NCBI RefSeq assembly: GCF_037265215.1
Contig: NZ_CP147737.1
Span: 3,008,001-3,072,000, forward strand
Reading direction: 5' to 3'
DNA length: 64,000 nt
Source of the DNA: Xenorhabdus griffiniae
Lineage (GTDB): Bacteria; Pseudomonadota; Gammaproteobacteria; Enterobacterales; Enterobacteriaceae
Of the stretch, positions 35,984-46,682 are shown one piece after another. How positions within the stretch are numbered: position 1 is the stretch's first letter; each line of letters opens with the position of its first letter. The notes below the pieces were generated by a model. That model saw only the letters and a program-made list of their open reading frames with translations. It did not search any database and was not told the DNA's origin. The position numbers and the translations under genes were made by a program.

Positions 35984-36121
35984 CCAGTTACAAATGGTAA
36001 ACCTTGGAAAGTTCAAAATATGGGGGAAATTATCGGGGCTATAGAAGGTAAACCAAGTCAATGGATAAGAGTTGAATATAGCGGCGGTACTATCCACGGA
36101 CATCCAATATCTCTCAACTAA
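35972..36121 (+). pseudogene. Remnant of a second displaced Rhs toxin end
   Basis: Directly after the tail repeat, a frame reads KTGQPVTNGKPWKVQNMG, continues through EIIGAIEG and QWIRVEYSGGTIHGHPIS, and stops at 36119-36121. This has the look of the last 50 residues of a polymorphic toxin, but no Rhs core or start is attached. A possible immunity gene begins 20 bp later. The toxin family is not recognised and the fragment is probably not functional. Confidence 0.6.
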
Positions 36122-36141
36122 TTTAGGCAACTGACAAAATA

Positions 36142-36435
36142 ATGAACATTGATTTTTCAAAAAAAAGTGGGGTGATCATTTTTAATGATTTTTCTATTAG
36201 TGATGATATTCCACTTGAGAATCAACTTAATGAATTAAAAGAAGATATGTTGCAAGTAGAATTTCCTAATGGATATCTTTTAGACATCGGCTGGAGACCT
36301 TCATTCGAAATTAATGGACAGTTTAACTTGGCATTAATTAAAGATTTTAACTGGGAAAGTCCTGTTTATTTAGGTTCAGCAAAGAATTTATCTGAGTTAG
36401 AAGAAAAGATTCAATCAGCAATGCATAAATTATAG
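36142..36435 (+). CDS. Candidate orphan immunity protein
   Basis: A soluble acidic protein of 97 residues (MNIDFSKKSGVIIFNDF), not assigned to a family with confidence. It follows a toxin-end remnant by 20 bp, has the AT-rich composition of the other immunity candidates, and ends 14 bp before a third copy of the block-edge terminator. It could still protect against the complete toxin made by sister cells, a common fate of orphan immunity genes. Confidence 0.62.
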   Translation: MNIDFSKKSGVIIFNDFSISDDIPLENQLNELKEDMLQVEFPNGYLLDIGWRPSFEINGQFNLALIKDFNWESPVYLGSAKNLSELEEKIQSAMHKL

Positions 36436-36448
36436 TTGACGAAATTTA

Positions 36449-36583
36449 AAAGCCGGAAAGATCCCCGTGAGCTTCCGACCTTGTTCTTTTTAAGAGCAGC
36501 TCAGTCCCTACTCTTAGAGGCTTTTGTATTCCCCAATCAGTTCCCGCATCCGCAGCTCAATTTCACTGAGCTGGTCTTGCTGT
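36449..36583. repeat. Third copy of the block edge: terminator plus end of a symE-like gene
   Basis: The sequence aaagccggaaagatccccgtgagcttccgacctt is a decayed form of the terminator at 26899. The following 100 bases match the 3' end of both symE-like genes (ccaatcagttcccgcatccgcag, then ctcaatttcactgagctgg) with small changes, and stop at about 36583. Only a stub of block 3 remains, next to the nuo terminator. Confidence 0.85.
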
Positions 36584-36597
36584 CAGACATTTACAAC

Positions 36598-36628
36598 AAA
36601 AAAACCCAGACAACGATGACTGGGTTTT
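36598..36628 (-). terminator. Terminator of the nuo operon
   Basis: The arms aaaacccag and ctgggtttt surround a 10-base loop, and a run of T on the minus strand follows (tttttttgttg). It lies 26 bp after the nuoN stop. The run of T on the plus strand makes it usable in both directions, shielding nuo from the accessory region. Confidence 0.88.
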
Positions 36629-36653
36629 TTAAACATTTTCTTTAATTTATTGT

Positions 36654-38111
36654 TTACAGAACACTTTTCGCCTGCTGAACAATATCAATTAGCGGTTGTG
36701 GCCAAACACCAAGGATCAATACCAGTAATGCACTGAGCAATACCACAATCCCGCCAGAAGTAAACGCCCAATTGTGTGGTGTATCACGGTTCAGTGCTTT
36801 CGGTGCAGGCAGGTACAGGCTCACCATCACGCGTAAATAGTAGTAAAGACCGATGGCACTACCCACAACTACGGCACCAGTCAACCACCACAATTTTGCT
36901 TCAACACCTGTCGCGATGACATAAAATTTACCAATGAAGCCAAATGTTAATGGTATTCCCGCCAATGACAGCATCATCACTGTCATTACCGCTGACAGGA
37001 TCGGTTTATGCCAGAACAAGCCACGATATGAGAACAGTGAATCCGCATCTGGCCCTCTGTATGGGCTGGACATCAAGCTGACCACACCAAATGCCCCGAT
37101 ACTGGCGAACAAATAACCGACCAGATAAATACCTGCCGTCTCTTCTGCCAACGTATGATCTTTGATGGCAACCAATACCACCAGCAAATATCCCAAATGA
37201 GCAATGGATGAATAGCCCAGCAGTCGTTTGATATTGCTTTGTGTCAAGGCCAATAAGTTACCAAACAGGATAGATGCAATAGCAATCACTGTTAGCAGAA
37301 TACGTAAGGTTGTGCTTTCAGCCACGGGTGCTTCAATGAATAAACGCATGATCACTGCGAAGATCGCAACCTTACTTGCCGTTGCCAGAAAGGTCGATAC
37401 CGGTGCCGGTGCGCCTTGATAAACATCCGGTGTCCATAGTTGGAAAGGCACAAGGGAAAGTTTAAAGCCCAGCCCTACGATCATCATCCCCAAGCCAGCC
37501 AGAACTAACGGTTCATGCAGTTTGCTATCGCTCAAACTCTTGCCTAGTGATGCGAAAGACAAATCACCGGATTCTGCATACAGCAATGCAATACCAAACA
37601 GCAGGAATGAAGATGCGGCCGCAGACAACAGCATATATTTAATGCCCGCTTCCAACGAACGTTTCTGGCGATAGGCATAACCCACTAAGCCAAACAGCGG
37701 CAAGGTGATCAATTCAATTCCGATAAACAGTGATGCCATATGGTTGGCAGAAGAAAGCAGAATTCCTCCAGCCGCCGCAATCAACACCAACAGATAAAAT
37801 TCTTCTTTATTATCGGGATAATTTTCCAACCATGAGTAGGCAAATGTCGTTGTTGCAAGGCTCGCAATCAGCACAAGCGCAGTATAGAACATTGCAAAAC
37901 GATCTACATGAATCAATGGCGTGACATCCATTGGCTCCTGCTGCCCCACAAAATAGAGTGAGAACAGGGCCAGGTTTAGACCAATCACCGTCAAGGTGAC
38001 ATTGGTGAAATGATCGCGTCGCCACGCAATGGACAACATCACAACCACTACCGTCAATCCGACGATCAATAGCGGCAACAGTGCGATCAATTGTTCAGAA
38101 GTTATTGTCAT
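36654..38111 (-). CDS. nuoN: NADH-quinone oxidoreductase subunit N
   Basis: One of the three antiporter-like membrane subunits of respiratory complex I, taking part in proton pumping. The 485 residues form about 14 membrane helices. The key charged positions of the family lie in segments such as [10 protein letters not shown] and [15 protein letters not shown]. It is the last gene of the operon, 6 bp after nuoM, and is followed by a terminator. Its neighbour on the far side in E. coli (the ela/yfb genes) is replaced by the accessory region. Confidence 0.96.
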   Translation of the reverse strand: MTITSEQLIALLPLLIVGLTVVVVMLSIAWRRDHFTNVTLTVIGLNLALFSLYFVGQQEPMDVTPLIHVDRFAMFYTALVLIASLATTTFAYSWLENYPDNKEEFYLLVLIAAAGGILLSSANHMASLFIGIELITLPLFGLVGYAYRQKRSLEAGIKYMLLSAAASSFLLFGIALLYAESGDLSFASLGKSLSDSKLHEPLVLAGLGMMIVGLGFKLSLVPFQLWTPDVYQGAPAPVSTFLATASKVAIFAVIMRLFIEAPVAESTTLRILLTVIAIASILFGNLLALTQSNIKRLLGYSSIAHLGYLLVVLVAIKDHTLAEETAGIYLVGYLFASIGAFGVVSLMSSPYRGPDADSLFSYRGLFWHKPILSAVMTVMMLSLAGIPLTFGFIGKFYVIATGVEAKLWWLTGAVVVGSAIGLYYYLRVMVSLYLPAPKALNRDTPHNWAFTSGGIVVLLSALLVLILGVWPQPLIDIVQQAKSVL

Positions 38112-38117
38112 GGCGAA

Positions 38118-39638
38118 TTACGGCCTTGTAGTTAAAAGTGAAGCTGAATACCAATTCTGGATGTTACCCATTGCTGCGGCTGAGGTATCAAGAATTGGCT
38201 GCGGGTAAACCCCTAAAATTACCAACAAGACAACCAACAGCAGCAAAATGGAAATTTCACGCACATCCATTCTCTGTAAGGGTTTATCCGTTTTTGCCGT
38301 ACCGTAATAAGCCTTCTGCATCAAGTACAGTGCGTAAACGGAGGCAAAAACTAAACCGAACACGGATACCGTAGTCACCAGGGTAAATTGACTGAAGCTG
38401 CCGAACAGGATCATAAATTCCCCAACAAAGTTACCGGTTCCTGGCATACCTAATGTGGCTACGGCAAAAAATAGGGATATCGCCGGCAAAAGCTGAATTC
38501 TTCCCCACAATCCGCCCATTTGGCGCATGTCCCTGGTATGTAGGCGTTCATAAAGCTGACCACACAGAATGAACAAACCCGCGGCTGACAGGCCATGTGC
38601 AATCATTTGGATCACCGCTCCCTGATAAGCCAATTGGCTACCTGTGTAAATGGCGATAAGCACAAAACCCATATGGGAAACACTGGTATAGGCAATCAAA
38701 CGTTTGATATCAGTCTGACTGAATGCCATCCAGGCACCGTAGAAAATACCAATGACGCCTAGCCACATGGCAATCGGAGCAAATTCCGCAGAAGCTTGCG
38801 GGAACAGAGGCAAACTGAAACGTAACAAACCATAAGCTGCCGTCTTCAGCAAAATCCCTGCAAGGTCAACTGAACCTGCCGTTGGAGCCTGACTATGGGC
38901 ATCCGGCAACCAGCCATGTAAAGGAACAACCGGCATTTTCACCGCGAATGCAATGAAGAAACCCAGCATTAGCAGGTATTGAACGGTGTGTGACATCGGC
39001 GTATCCAACAATTTTTCATAGTTGAATGTCCATTCGCCGGTTGCATCATGGTGAATGAAAGCCAGTGCCAGAATCGAAATCAGCATCACCAAACCGCTGG
39101 CTTGGGTATAGATGAAGAATTTCGTTGCCGCAGTGATACGGGTTTTACCTTCTGAGCCTCTGTGCCCCCACAGGGCAATCAGGAAGTACATCGGTACTAA
39201 CATCACTTCCCAGAAGAAAAAGAACAAGAACAGGTCGATGGCAAGGAAAACCCCCATCACACCACCCAATATCCACAGCAGGTTCAGGTGGAAGAAGCCC
39301 TGGTATGGCTGGTTTTCATTCCACGAACAGAGGATTGCCATCAAACCCAGTAATGCAGTCAACACGACCATCAGCAAGGATAAACCATCCAGTGCCAGAT
39401 GAATGCTAATGCCGAAACGTGGGATCCACTGAAGCAAGAATTCGGATTGCCACTGTGGTATGCCCTGTGGGTTGGTGAGTGTATAACCGCCCTGTAACCA
39501 CAGGTACAGGGAGAGTAACAGCGTCAGTCCCATCGCCAGAAGCGCTATCCAACGCGGCATACGGGTGCCGAAGCGCTCGGCCTGCCAACACAACAGGCCT
39601 CCGATGAAGGGCAGAAGAATTAGCCAAGGTAGTAGCAT
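38118..39638 (-). CDS. nuoM: NADH-quinone oxidoreductase subunit M
   Basis: Antiporter-like membrane subunit of complex I (506 residues, about 14 helices). Conserved stretches are FFFWEVMLVPMYFLI, which carries the essential Glu of helix 5, then VVPLHGWLPDAHSQAPTAGS and SHMGFVLIAIY. It lies between nuoL and nuoN with gaps of 19 and 6 bp. The ATG at 39638 fits E. coli NuoM (MLLPWLILLPFIGG). Confidence 0.97.
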   Translation of the reverse strand: MLLPWLILLPFIGGLLCWQAERFGTRMPRWIALLAMGLTLLLSLYLWLQGGYTLTNPQGIPQWQSEFLLQWIPRFGISIHLALDGLSLLMVVLTALLGLMAILCSWNENQPYQGFFHLNLLWILGGVMGVFLAIDLFLFFFFWEVMLVPMYFLIALWGHRGSEGKTRITAATKFFIYTQASGLVMLISILALAFIHHDATGEWTFNYEKLLDTPMSHTVQYLLMLGFFIAFAVKMPVVPLHGWLPDAHSQAPTAGSVDLAGILLKTAAYGLLRFSLPLFPQASAEFAPIAMWLGVIGIFYGAWMAFSQTDIKRLIAYTSVSHMGFVLIAIYTGSQLAYQGAVIQMIAHGLSAAGLFILCGQLYERLHTRDMRQMGGLWGRIQLLPAISLFFAVATLGMPGTGNFVGEFMILFGSFSQFTLVTTVSVFGLVFASVYALYLMQKAYYGTAKTDKPLQRMDVREISILLLLVVLLVILGVYPQPILDTSAAAMGNIQNWYSASLLTTRP

Positions 39639-39657
39639 GGCGCAATGTGTCCCTTAA

Positions 39658-41520
39658 TTAAACCAAAAGCAGCAGAGCTAAAACCAGCACTGCACCCAAC
39701 CCCATAGAGGTAGCATACCAACGGACTTGTCCGTTCTCACTCCAACGTAGCCCTTTATTGCCCCAACGTGACAATATGGCTGGAATGTTCATCAGTGAGT
39801 TCAAAGGATCACTTTGCAACAGGCGAGTGATGCCCTTGAATGGTTTCACAAATACCCAGTCATATAGCGCGTCAAATCCCCAGGCATGGAACCACCATGT
39901 GGAGAAGAAGCGCCCTGGGGCGCTGTTCGCCGTGGCATTAACCACACCACGTTTGCCCAGATACAACGCAGCCGCCAGCAAGATACCGACAATAGCAACC
40001 ACACCAGAAATAATTTCCAATGTCATTTTGCCATCATGCCCTGTCGAGCTGTTTCCTGATAGAACACTCTCAGGTAAGACTCCCGCCAGCGGTGGAACAA
40101 TTAGTGCGCCCACAAAAGTGGACAACACCAACAATACTGACAATGGCAAAGTGTGAGTAATGCCCTTGACTGGATGAGCATGGGTATTTTCTTCACCGTG
40201 GAACACGATAAAGATCATGCGGAAGGTATACAGTGATGTCATCAATGCCCCAATCAGCCCCGCCAGCATCAGGTTCATATGACCATTTGCCAACGCGCCC
40301 CATAGGATTTCATCCTTACTGTAGAAACCGGCCGTCAATAATGGCAGTGCCGACAACGCAGAGCCTCCCACCAAGAAGCAGAGATAAACAAATGGGATAC
40401 GCTTACTCAGCCCGCCCATTTTGAAGATGTTTTGCTCATGATGGCAGGCCAGAATCACCGAGCCAGAAGCCAGGAACAGTAATGCTTTGAAGAATGCATG
40501 GGTCATCAGGTGAAAAATCGCGGCATCCCACGCCTGTACACCCAATGCCAAAAACATGTAGCCAATCTGGCTCATGGTGGAATAAGCCAGCACCCGTTTG
40601 ATATCTGTCTGTACCAGTGCTGCGAAACCTGCCAGCAGCAAGGTGATCGCACCAATAACACCGACCAAATGTAAGATATCAGGCGCCATCAAGAACAATG
40701 CATGGCTACGGGCAATCAGATAAACCCCAGCAGTAACCATTGTAGCGGCGTGGATCAGCGCAGAAACGGGTGTCGGACCGGCCATCGCATCTGCTAACCA
40801 TGTTTGCAATGGTAACTGAGCGGATTTACCGACAGCCCCCCCCAGAATCATCAAGGTTGCCCAGGTGATCGCGCTAGAGCCTACTTCAATATGTTGTGGC
40901 GCCAATACCGCCAATTCGCGGAAACTCAACGTACCAAGCTGGTCGTAAAGGATAAACATACCAATGGCAAGGAATACATCACCAACACGGGTCACAATAA
41001 AGGCTTTCATTGCCGCCGCGCCATTGGCAGGGTTTTTGTAGTAGAAGCCGATCAACAGGTAACTGCACAGGCCGACGCCTTCCCAACCGAGATACATCAG
41101 TAGTATGTTATCTGCCAGTACCAATACCACCATACTGGCGATAAACAGGTTGGTATAGGCGAAGAATCGGGAGTATCCCTCTTCACCGCGCATGTACCAG
41201 GAAGCGTAAATGTGGATCAGGAAACCAACGCCAGTCACAACACTCAGCATTGTCAGTGACAGACCATCCAGCACCAGATTAATCGGGATGCTGAAATTAT
41301 CCACTGCCATCCAGTTCCACAGCGTCTGGCTGTAAACCAGCCCCCCTGCCCCATTCTGGGTAAGAAAATCAATCGCTACCCAGAAGGTAACCAATGCTGC
41401 CAGCCCAACAGAACCACTCCCAACGGTAGCTGACAAATTTTCAGACCAGCGGCCACGGGAAAATGCCAATAGCAAAAATCCCAGCAGTGGCAGCAGAATT
41501 GTTAAATAGAGTAAGTTCAT
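39658..41520 (-). CDS. nuoL: NADH-quinone oxidoreductase subunit L
   Basis: Largest antiporter-like membrane subunit of complex I, at the far end of the arm, with a long lateral helix that couples the pumping subunits. The 620 residues include [17 protein letters not shown] (Glu of helix 5), [20 protein letters not shown] and [14 protein letters not shown]. The C-terminal part matches the amphipathic lateral helix. It overlaps nuoK by 4 bp, which fits coupled translation. Confidence 0.97.
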   Translation of the reverse strand: MNLLYLTILLPLLGFLLLAFSRGRWSENLSATVGSGSVGLAALVTFWVAIDFLTQNGAGGLVYSQTLWNWMAVDNFSIPINLVLDGLSLTMLSVVTGVGFLIHIYASWYMRGEEGYSRFFAYTNLFIASMVVLVLADNILLMYLGWEGVGLCSYLLIGFYYKNPANGAAAMKAFIVTRVGDVFLAIGMFILYDQLGTLSFRELAVLAPQHIEVGSSAITWATLMILGGAVGKSAQLPLQTWLADAMAGPTPVSALIHAATMVTAGVYLIARSHALFLMAPDILHLVGVIGAITLLLAGFAALVQTDIKRVLAYSTMSQIGYMFLALGVQAWDAAIFHLMTHAFFKALLFLASGSVILACHHEQNIFKMGGLSKRIPFVYLCFLVGGSALSALPLLTAGFYSKDEILWGALANGHMNLMLAGLIGALMTSLYTFRMIFIVFHGEENTHAHPVKGITHTLPLSVLLVLSTFVGALIVPPLAGVLPESVLSGNSSTGHDGKMTLEIISGVVAIVGILLAAALYLGKRGVVNATANSAPGRFFSTWWFHAWGFDALYDWVFVKPFKGITRLLQSDPLNSLMNIPAILSRWGNKGLRWSENGQVRWYATSMGLGAVLVLALLLLV

Positions 41521-41819
41521 CCGCGCATCTCACTGACTGTATCAATATTCAGGTTTTGGCGACGACGGTGCAACTGTAGTAACAGTGCCAAACCGATACT
41601 CGCCTCGGCGGCTGCCAGCGTAATGGCCAGAATGTACATCACCTGACCATCAGGCTGGAGCCAATAGCTGCCAGCAACGACAAACGCTAGCGCTGAAGCA
41701 TTGATCATGATTTCCAACCCGATCAGCATAAATAACAGATTGCGGCGGATAACCAGGCAGGTAAAGCCTAATGTAAACAAAATAGCCGCCAAAATGAGGC
41801 CATGGTGTAACGCTATCAT
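41517..41819 (-). CDS. nuoK: NADH-quinone oxidoreductase subunit K
   Basis: A 100-residue, three-helix membrane subunit of complex I. The two buried Glu residues essential for coupling are in [11 protein letters not shown] and [14 protein letters not shown]. It starts on the last base of the nuoJ stop (TAATG) and overlaps nuoL by 4 bp. Confidence 0.96.
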   Translation of the reverse strand: MIALHHGLILAAILFTLGFTCLVIRRNLLFMLIGLEIMINASALAFVVAGSYWLQPDGQVMYILAITLAAAEASIGLALLLQLHRRRQNLNIDTVSEMRG

Positions 41820-42349
41820 TATTGTTGGTCCTCCGCACGATTGCTGATCACTTCACCTTGCCGATTTTCACGGCCGATGTGGTAAGCCACTACCAATCCT
41901 GCCAATAACAGCAAAGAGGCCAGCTCGACCACCAATACATAAGGGCCAAACAGGCTAATCCCTACTTCTTTGGCACTGACGACTTCACCACTGATTTCAG
42001 CAGATGACAGGGTACTGATGGCGTAAACCAACACAATCAACAGCACGATAGACAGGAGTGACGGGCCAATCCAGGCACGGGGTTGTAACCAGCGCCGTTC
42101 CTGCTCGACAACTGATTTTCCCAGATTCAGCATCATCACGACGAAGACGAACAACACCATAATTGCGCCCGCGTAAACGATGATCTCCAAAGCACCAGCA
42201 AAATAGGCACCCATTGAAAAAAACACAACAGACAGGGCTAACAAGGAAATAATCAGATACAACAGTGCATGTACCGGATGCGTATGGGTTACTACCCTGA
42301 GTGTTGCGAGAATCGCAACCAGCCCTGCGACATAAAATGTAAATTCCAT
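41819..42349 (-). CDS. nuoJ: NADH-quinone oxidoreductase subunit J
   Basis: A five-helix membrane subunit of complex I (176 residues). The conserved helix 3 reads [21 protein letters not shown]. It lies 12 bp after nuoI and shares a base with nuoK. Length and ends match enterobacterial NuoJ, with a charged tail [17 protein letters not shown]. Confidence 0.96.
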   Translation of the reverse strand: MEFTFYVAGLVAILATLRVVTHTHPVHALLYLIISLLALSVVFFSMGAYFAGALEIIVYAGAIMVLFVFVVMMLNLGKSVVEQERRWLQPRAWIGPSLLSIVLLIVLVYAISTLSSAEISGEVVSAKEVGISLFGPYVLVVELASLLLLAGLVVAYHIGRENRQGEVISNRAEDQQ

Positions 42350-42361
42350 GAATATCGCTCC

Positions 42362-42904
42362 TTACGGCAACAGGCTTTTAACGTCGATAGGCTTAGCCTC
42401 ATTGTCGGCTTCACCTTTATCCTTGCCGTCAATTGCCATACCTGTCTTACGGTAAAAGTTATAGTCAGGATATTTACCTGGCCCTGAAATCAGCAGATCT
42501 TCTTTCTCGTATACCAGATCCTGACGTTTGTATTCACCCAGTTCAAAATCCGGTGTCAACTGAATAGCGGTAGTTGGGCACGCTTCTTCACACAGGCCGC
42601 AGAAAATGCAACGCGAAAAATTGACGCGGAAGAATTCAGGATACCAGCGCCCATCCTTATGCTCTGCTTTTTGCAGTGAAATACATCCCACCGGACACAC
42701 CGCTGCACACAAGTTACACGCAACACAACGCTCTTCACCGTCAGGATCACGCGTCAGAACGATGCGCCCACGGTAACGGGGTGGCAGATAAACCGGCTCT
42801 TCCGGATACATTTTTGTTTCGCGTTTATGGAAGGCATGAAGCCCTATCATCCAAATACTGCGTACCTGGGTGGCAAAACCGACCACTAATTCTTTCAATG
42901 TCAT
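42362..42904 (-). CDS. nuoI: NADH-quinone oxidoreductase subunit I
   Basis: Ferredoxin-like subunit that carries the tetranuclear clusters N6a and N6b between NuoG and NuoB. Both binding motifs are intact: [16 protein letters not shown] and [16 protein letters not shown], with the crossed fourth Cys of each. The 180 residues match the family. It lies 16 bp after nuoH. Confidence 0.97.
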   Translation of the reverse strand: MTLKELVVGFATQVRSIWMIGLHAFHKRETKMYPEEPVYLPPRYRGRIVLTRDPDGEERCVACNLCAAVCPVGCISLQKAEHKDGRWYPEFFRVNFSRCIFCGLCEEACPTTAIQLTPDFELGEYKRQDLVYEKEDLLISGPGKYPDYNFYRKTGMAIDGKDKGEADNEAKPIDVKSLLP

Positions 42905-42920
42905 GGTTCAATCCCCCCCT

Positions 42921-43898
42921 TTATTGAGCGTTGTATAAAATAACTGCGGCTGTCGCTAGCATATTCAGTAACGTTAACGGCAGACAAACTTTCCAGCCAA
43001 ACGACATCACCTGGTCATAACGAGGACGTGGCAAGGCAGCGCGGATCAAAATGAACATCATCATGAAAAATGCTGTTTTCAGCGCAAACCAGACGAATGG
43101 AGGCAAGAGAGGTCCATTCCAGCCACCAAAGAACAGCGTGACGATCAAAGCAGATACCGTCACAATCGCGATATATTCTCCGACAAAAAACAGACCGAAT
43201 TTCATGCCGGAATATTCGATGTGATAGCCATCGGCCAGTTCTTGCTCGGCTTCCGGTTGGTCAAAGGGATGGCGGTGACATACCGCGACACCCGCAATGG
43301 CAAAAGTCAAGAAGCCAAAGAATTGAGGAATGACATTCCATACATGTTGCTGTGAGTTGACGATATCCACCATGTTAAAGGAACCAGCTTGTGCCACAAC
43401 GCCCATCATGGACATGCCGAGGAAAACTTCATAACTCAATGTCTGTGCTGATGCACGCATCGCACCCAGCAAGGCATATTTGTTGTTACTCGCCCACCCC
43501 GCAAACAGCACGGAATAAACCGCCAAGCCCGCCATCATCATGAAGAATAAGATACCAATATTCAGGTCTGCGACCATCCATGTCGGGCTGACTGGCACGA
43601 TCGCAAAGGCCAGAAGCATTGAGCTGAATGCAATGACAGGAGCCAAAGTGAAAATGGCTCTGTCAGAAAAACGTGGTGCCCAGTCTTCTTTAAAGAACAT
43701 TTTGATCATGTCTGCGACAAGCTGCAATGAACCGCCCCAACCGACTCGGTTTGGCCCATAACGGTTTTGAAACAGGCCAAGGATACGGCGTTCAAAGAAA
43801 CTCATGAATGCCCCGCAGATCACCACGACCAGTAGAATGACAACCGCTTTCAGTACAGTAATCAGGATTTCAATGACATCGGGAGTCAACCAGCTCAT
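42921..43898 (-). CDS. nuoH: NADH-quinone oxidoreductase subunit H
   Basis: Membrane subunit of complex I (325 residues) that forms much of the quinone-binding chamber where the arms meet. It has eight or so helices. The acidic loop with [20 protein letters not shown] and the conserved RFGPNRVGW-like segment ([13 protein letters not shown]) are visible. Its start shares one base with the nuoG stop. Confidence 0.97.
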   Translation of the reverse strand: MSWLTPDVIEILITVLKAVVILLVVVICGAFMSFFERRILGLFQNRYGPNRVGWGGSLQLVADMIKMFFKEDWAPRFSDRAIFTLAPVIAFSSMLLAFAIVPVSPTWMVADLNIGILFFMMMAGLAVYSVLFAGWASNNKYALLGAMRASAQTLSYEVFLGMSMMGVVAQAGSFNMVDIVNSQQHVWNVIPQFFGFLTFAIAGVAVCHRHPFDQPEAEQELADGYHIEYSGMKFGLFFVGEYIAIVTVSALIVTLFFGGWNGPLLPPFVWFALKTAFFMMMFILIRAALPRPRYDQVMSFGWKVCLPLTLLNMLATAAVILYNAQ

Positions 43899-46621
43899 TA
43901 TGCAACCTCCCGTAAGTTATGGACTGATTTGCCTGCCAGAACCGGCGGTATACCTGACATTCCCAGTGGCAAGCCAATTTGCCCTTGGGCCAGATTACCA
44001 CTTAAGCGCACGGCCAAACGCAGTTGCTGCCCTTCACAATCAAATGTCATCACAGCGCCTTCTTTCACCTTCAAATGCTCCGCATCTTTTTGATTAATCA
44101 TCACATACGGCTCAGGCATACGTTCCTGTATTACATCAGAACGTTGTGACAGCTCTTCACTGCCAAACAAATGGAAATAGGGCGCAACATGCCATTGATC
44201 TTTTTGCGCAGTAAATGCGGTCGGGATAGCGTCAAAATAGTTCAACCCACCATCAACCGTTTCAATCAAACGAACCCCTGGATCGCCAAAGCGCAGCTTG
44301 CCCCCCACTTCAGCCTGGAATTTATTCCACGCTTGCGGTGAGTTCCAGCCTGGTGCCCATGCAAATGGAATTTGCTGACGTGGTGCATATGGGCTGTTGT
44401 TCCCTTCCATTGAGAAAGCAAATGCAGTATCGATATCCTGTGGCTGGCGCTGCTCATGGACACTGACATCAGCCAACATCGCGGTACGGCCGCTATAACG
44501 ATGAGGTGAACGCGCCAATTTTTGCCCACGAATACGGAATGTCGCATCTGGTGCCGCATCTACGATGCCTTTGAATTGCGGCATCACTTTGACACAAGCT
44601 GCAATCACGTGATCAAGTTGTGTCCAATCGGTTTGACACTGTGTATAGGTGGTATACAGGGAATGCATCCAGCGCCAGCTTTCTAACATAACGATGGATT
44701 TATCATAAAATGCAGGTTCGTAAACCTGGAAATAGCGTTGAGCACGGCCTTCTTGATTCACCAACGTACCATCGCTTTCAGCAAAACTGGAAGCGGACAG
44801 AATCAAATGCGCCTTATCCATAATGGCGGTGCGTTGGTGATCCACGACGATCAGATTTTTCAAACTATCCAGTGCACGATCAATTTTATCCGCCGGTGCA
44901 TGACGATAGAGATCGTTTTCCATAACGATAGCGGTGTCTGAATCCCCTTTAGCAATACGCTGTAAAGCAGCATCTAATGGCTGCGCCTCCATCATCGCCA
45001 ATCCCAAGCTATTCGCATATGCGGCAACATAGGAAAGCCCCACATCCGCACCTTTATCTTTCAAGGCCCATGCGATATTGGCCGCAGCCTGAATCAAGGC
45101 ATCACTGCCTGGATTACTGCCACTGATGATCAAGGGTTTTTTCGCATCACGCAATGCATGTGCAATGATTTCCACTTTCGATTTCAGCTCATCCGGCAGA
45201 TCATTAACGGCAGGAGCGATATTGTTCAGGGCATGTGCCACGGCAAAACCCAGGCGAGCCTGATCATCAGTAGGTGCACGGTAGCTCCATGCGGCAATAT
45301 CATCCAGTCGGGTTTCATCGACACTGGTCAAGAAAAGAGGATATTTGGCGTGTTGACCAATATTCATCACAGCTGCAATCTGCCAGTCTGCCACTTTCTG
45401 AGCAGCCGCCATTTCACGTGCTTTGCCTTTCACTGCCTGACGCACAGATAACGCCATACGGGCAGCCGTTTGGGTCAGGTCTTCCCCTAACACCAGAACC
45501 GCATCATAATCTTCAATTTCACGCAGCGATGGCGTATAAACCCCACCTTGCTGCAGAATTTCTAACATCGTATCAAGGCGATGTTGTTCTTCCGCTGAAA
45601 TACCACTGTAAAAGTTTTCCGCACCAACCAATTCACGCAAGGCAAAGTTACTTTCAATGCTGGCACGCGGTGAACCGATGCCAATAGCATTTTTCGCCTG
45701 ACGCAAAATATCTGCGCCTCCTTGCATAACTTGCTCAGCATTCAATGAAATCCACTGATCGCCACGCAATTGTTGTGGCTGGCGAGGACGATCGTCACGG
45801 TTAACATAACCGTAACCGAAACGCCCGCGGTCACACATAAAGTAGTGGTTGACTGTGCCGTTATAACGATTTTCTATCCGGCGCAATTCACCGTAGCGTT
45901 CCCCTGGGCTGGTATTACAACCAATACTGCACTGTTGGCAGATGCTTGGCGCAAACTGCATGTCCCATTTACGGTTGTAGCGTTCTGAATGTGTTTTGTC
46001 GGTAAATACCCCTGTTGGGCAAATTTCAACCAGGTTACCGGAAAATTCACTTTCCAATGTGCCACTTTCAGGACGACCAAAATAGACGTTGTCATGAGCA
46101 CCATAAACACCAAAATCCGTTCCATCCGCATAATCTTTGTAGTAACGGACACAACGGTAACAGGCGATGCAACGGTTCATTTCATGAGCAATGAATGGCC
46201 CCAATTCCTGATTTTTGTGAGTACGTTTGGTAAAACGGTATTTTCGGAATGAATGCCCCGTCATCACTGTCATATCCTGTAAATGACAGTTACCCCCTTC
46301 CTCACAAACTGGACAGTCGTGGGGATGGTTGGTCATTAACCATTCCACAACACTGGCACGGAACTGTTTAGCTTCTTCATCATCAATAGAGATATACGTG
46401 CCATCTGACGCTGGTGTCATGCAAGACATCACCAAACGACCGCGTGTATCTTCCGCATTTTGATATTGCTTCACCGCACACTGGCGGCAAGCGCCAACGC
46501 TTCCCAGCGCTGGATGCCAGCAAAAATAAGGTATATCAAGCCCCAATGAGAGGCAGGCTTGTAACAGGTTATCAGCCCCGTTTACATCATATTCTTTGCC
46601 GTCTACATGTATCGTAGCCAT
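43898..46621 (-). CDS. nuoG: NADH-quinone oxidoreductase subunit G
   Basis: Large iron-sulphur subunit of complex I (907 residues). The N-terminus has the 2Fe-2S ligands in [18 protein letters not shown], then the 4Fe-4S ligands in [18 protein letters not shown] and [12 protein letters not shown] further Cys set, [10 protein letters not shown], holds the extra cluster N7 seen in E. coli. The rest is a molybdopterin-oxidoreductase fold without its cofactor. I chose the ATG at 46621 ([13 protein letters not shown]), 10 bases after ggaag. Earlier starts at 46630 (ATG) and 46666 (TTG) are possible but less conserved. Confidence 0.96.
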   Translation of the reverse strand: MATIHVDGKEYDVNGADNLLQACLSLGLDIPYFCWHPALGSVGACRQCAVKQYQNAEDTRGRLVMSCMTPASDGTYISIDDEEAKQFRASVVEWLMTNHPHDCPVCEEGGNCHLQDMTVMTGHSFRKYRFTKRTHKNQELGPFIAHEMNRCIACYRCVRYYKDYADGTDFGVYGAHDNVYFGRPESGTLESEFSGNLVEICPTGVFTDKTHSERYNRKWDMQFAPSICQQCSIGCNTSPGERYGELRRIENRYNGTVNHYFMCDRGRFGYGYVNRDDRPRQPQQLRGDQWISLNAEQVMQGGADILRQAKNAIGIGSPRASIESNFALRELVGAENFYSGISAEEQHRLDTMLEILQQGGVYTPSLREIEDYDAVLVLGEDLTQTAARMALSVRQAVKGKAREMAAAQKVADWQIAAVMNIGQHAKYPLFLTSVDETRLDDIAAWSYRAPTDDQARLGFAVAHALNNIAPAVNDLPDELKSKVEIIAHALRDAKKPLIISGSNPGSDALIQAAANIAWALKDKGADVGLSYVAAYANSLGLAMMEAQPLDAALQRIAKGDSDTAIVMENDLYRHAPADKIDRALDSLKNLIVVDHQRTAIMDKAHLILSASSFAESDGTLVNQEGRAQRYFQVYEPAFYDKSIVMLESWRWMHSLYTTYTQCQTDWTQLDHVIAACVKVMPQFKGIVDAAPDATFRIRGQKLARSPHRYSGRTAMLADVSVHEQRQPQDIDTAFAFSMEGNNSPYAPRQQIPFAWAPGWNSPQAWNKFQAEVGGKLRFGDPGVRLIETVDGGLNYFDAIPTAFTAQKDQWHVAPYFHLFGSEELSQRSDVIQERMPEPYVMINQKDAEHLKVKEGAVMTFDCEGQQLRLAVRLSGNLAQGQIGLPLGMSGIPPVLAGKSVHNLREVA

Positions 46622-46682
46622 AGTCAGCATGCTTCCCAATGGCCTGCCGTGGCAGGCGTTAATCAAAAATTAGCACTGTTTG

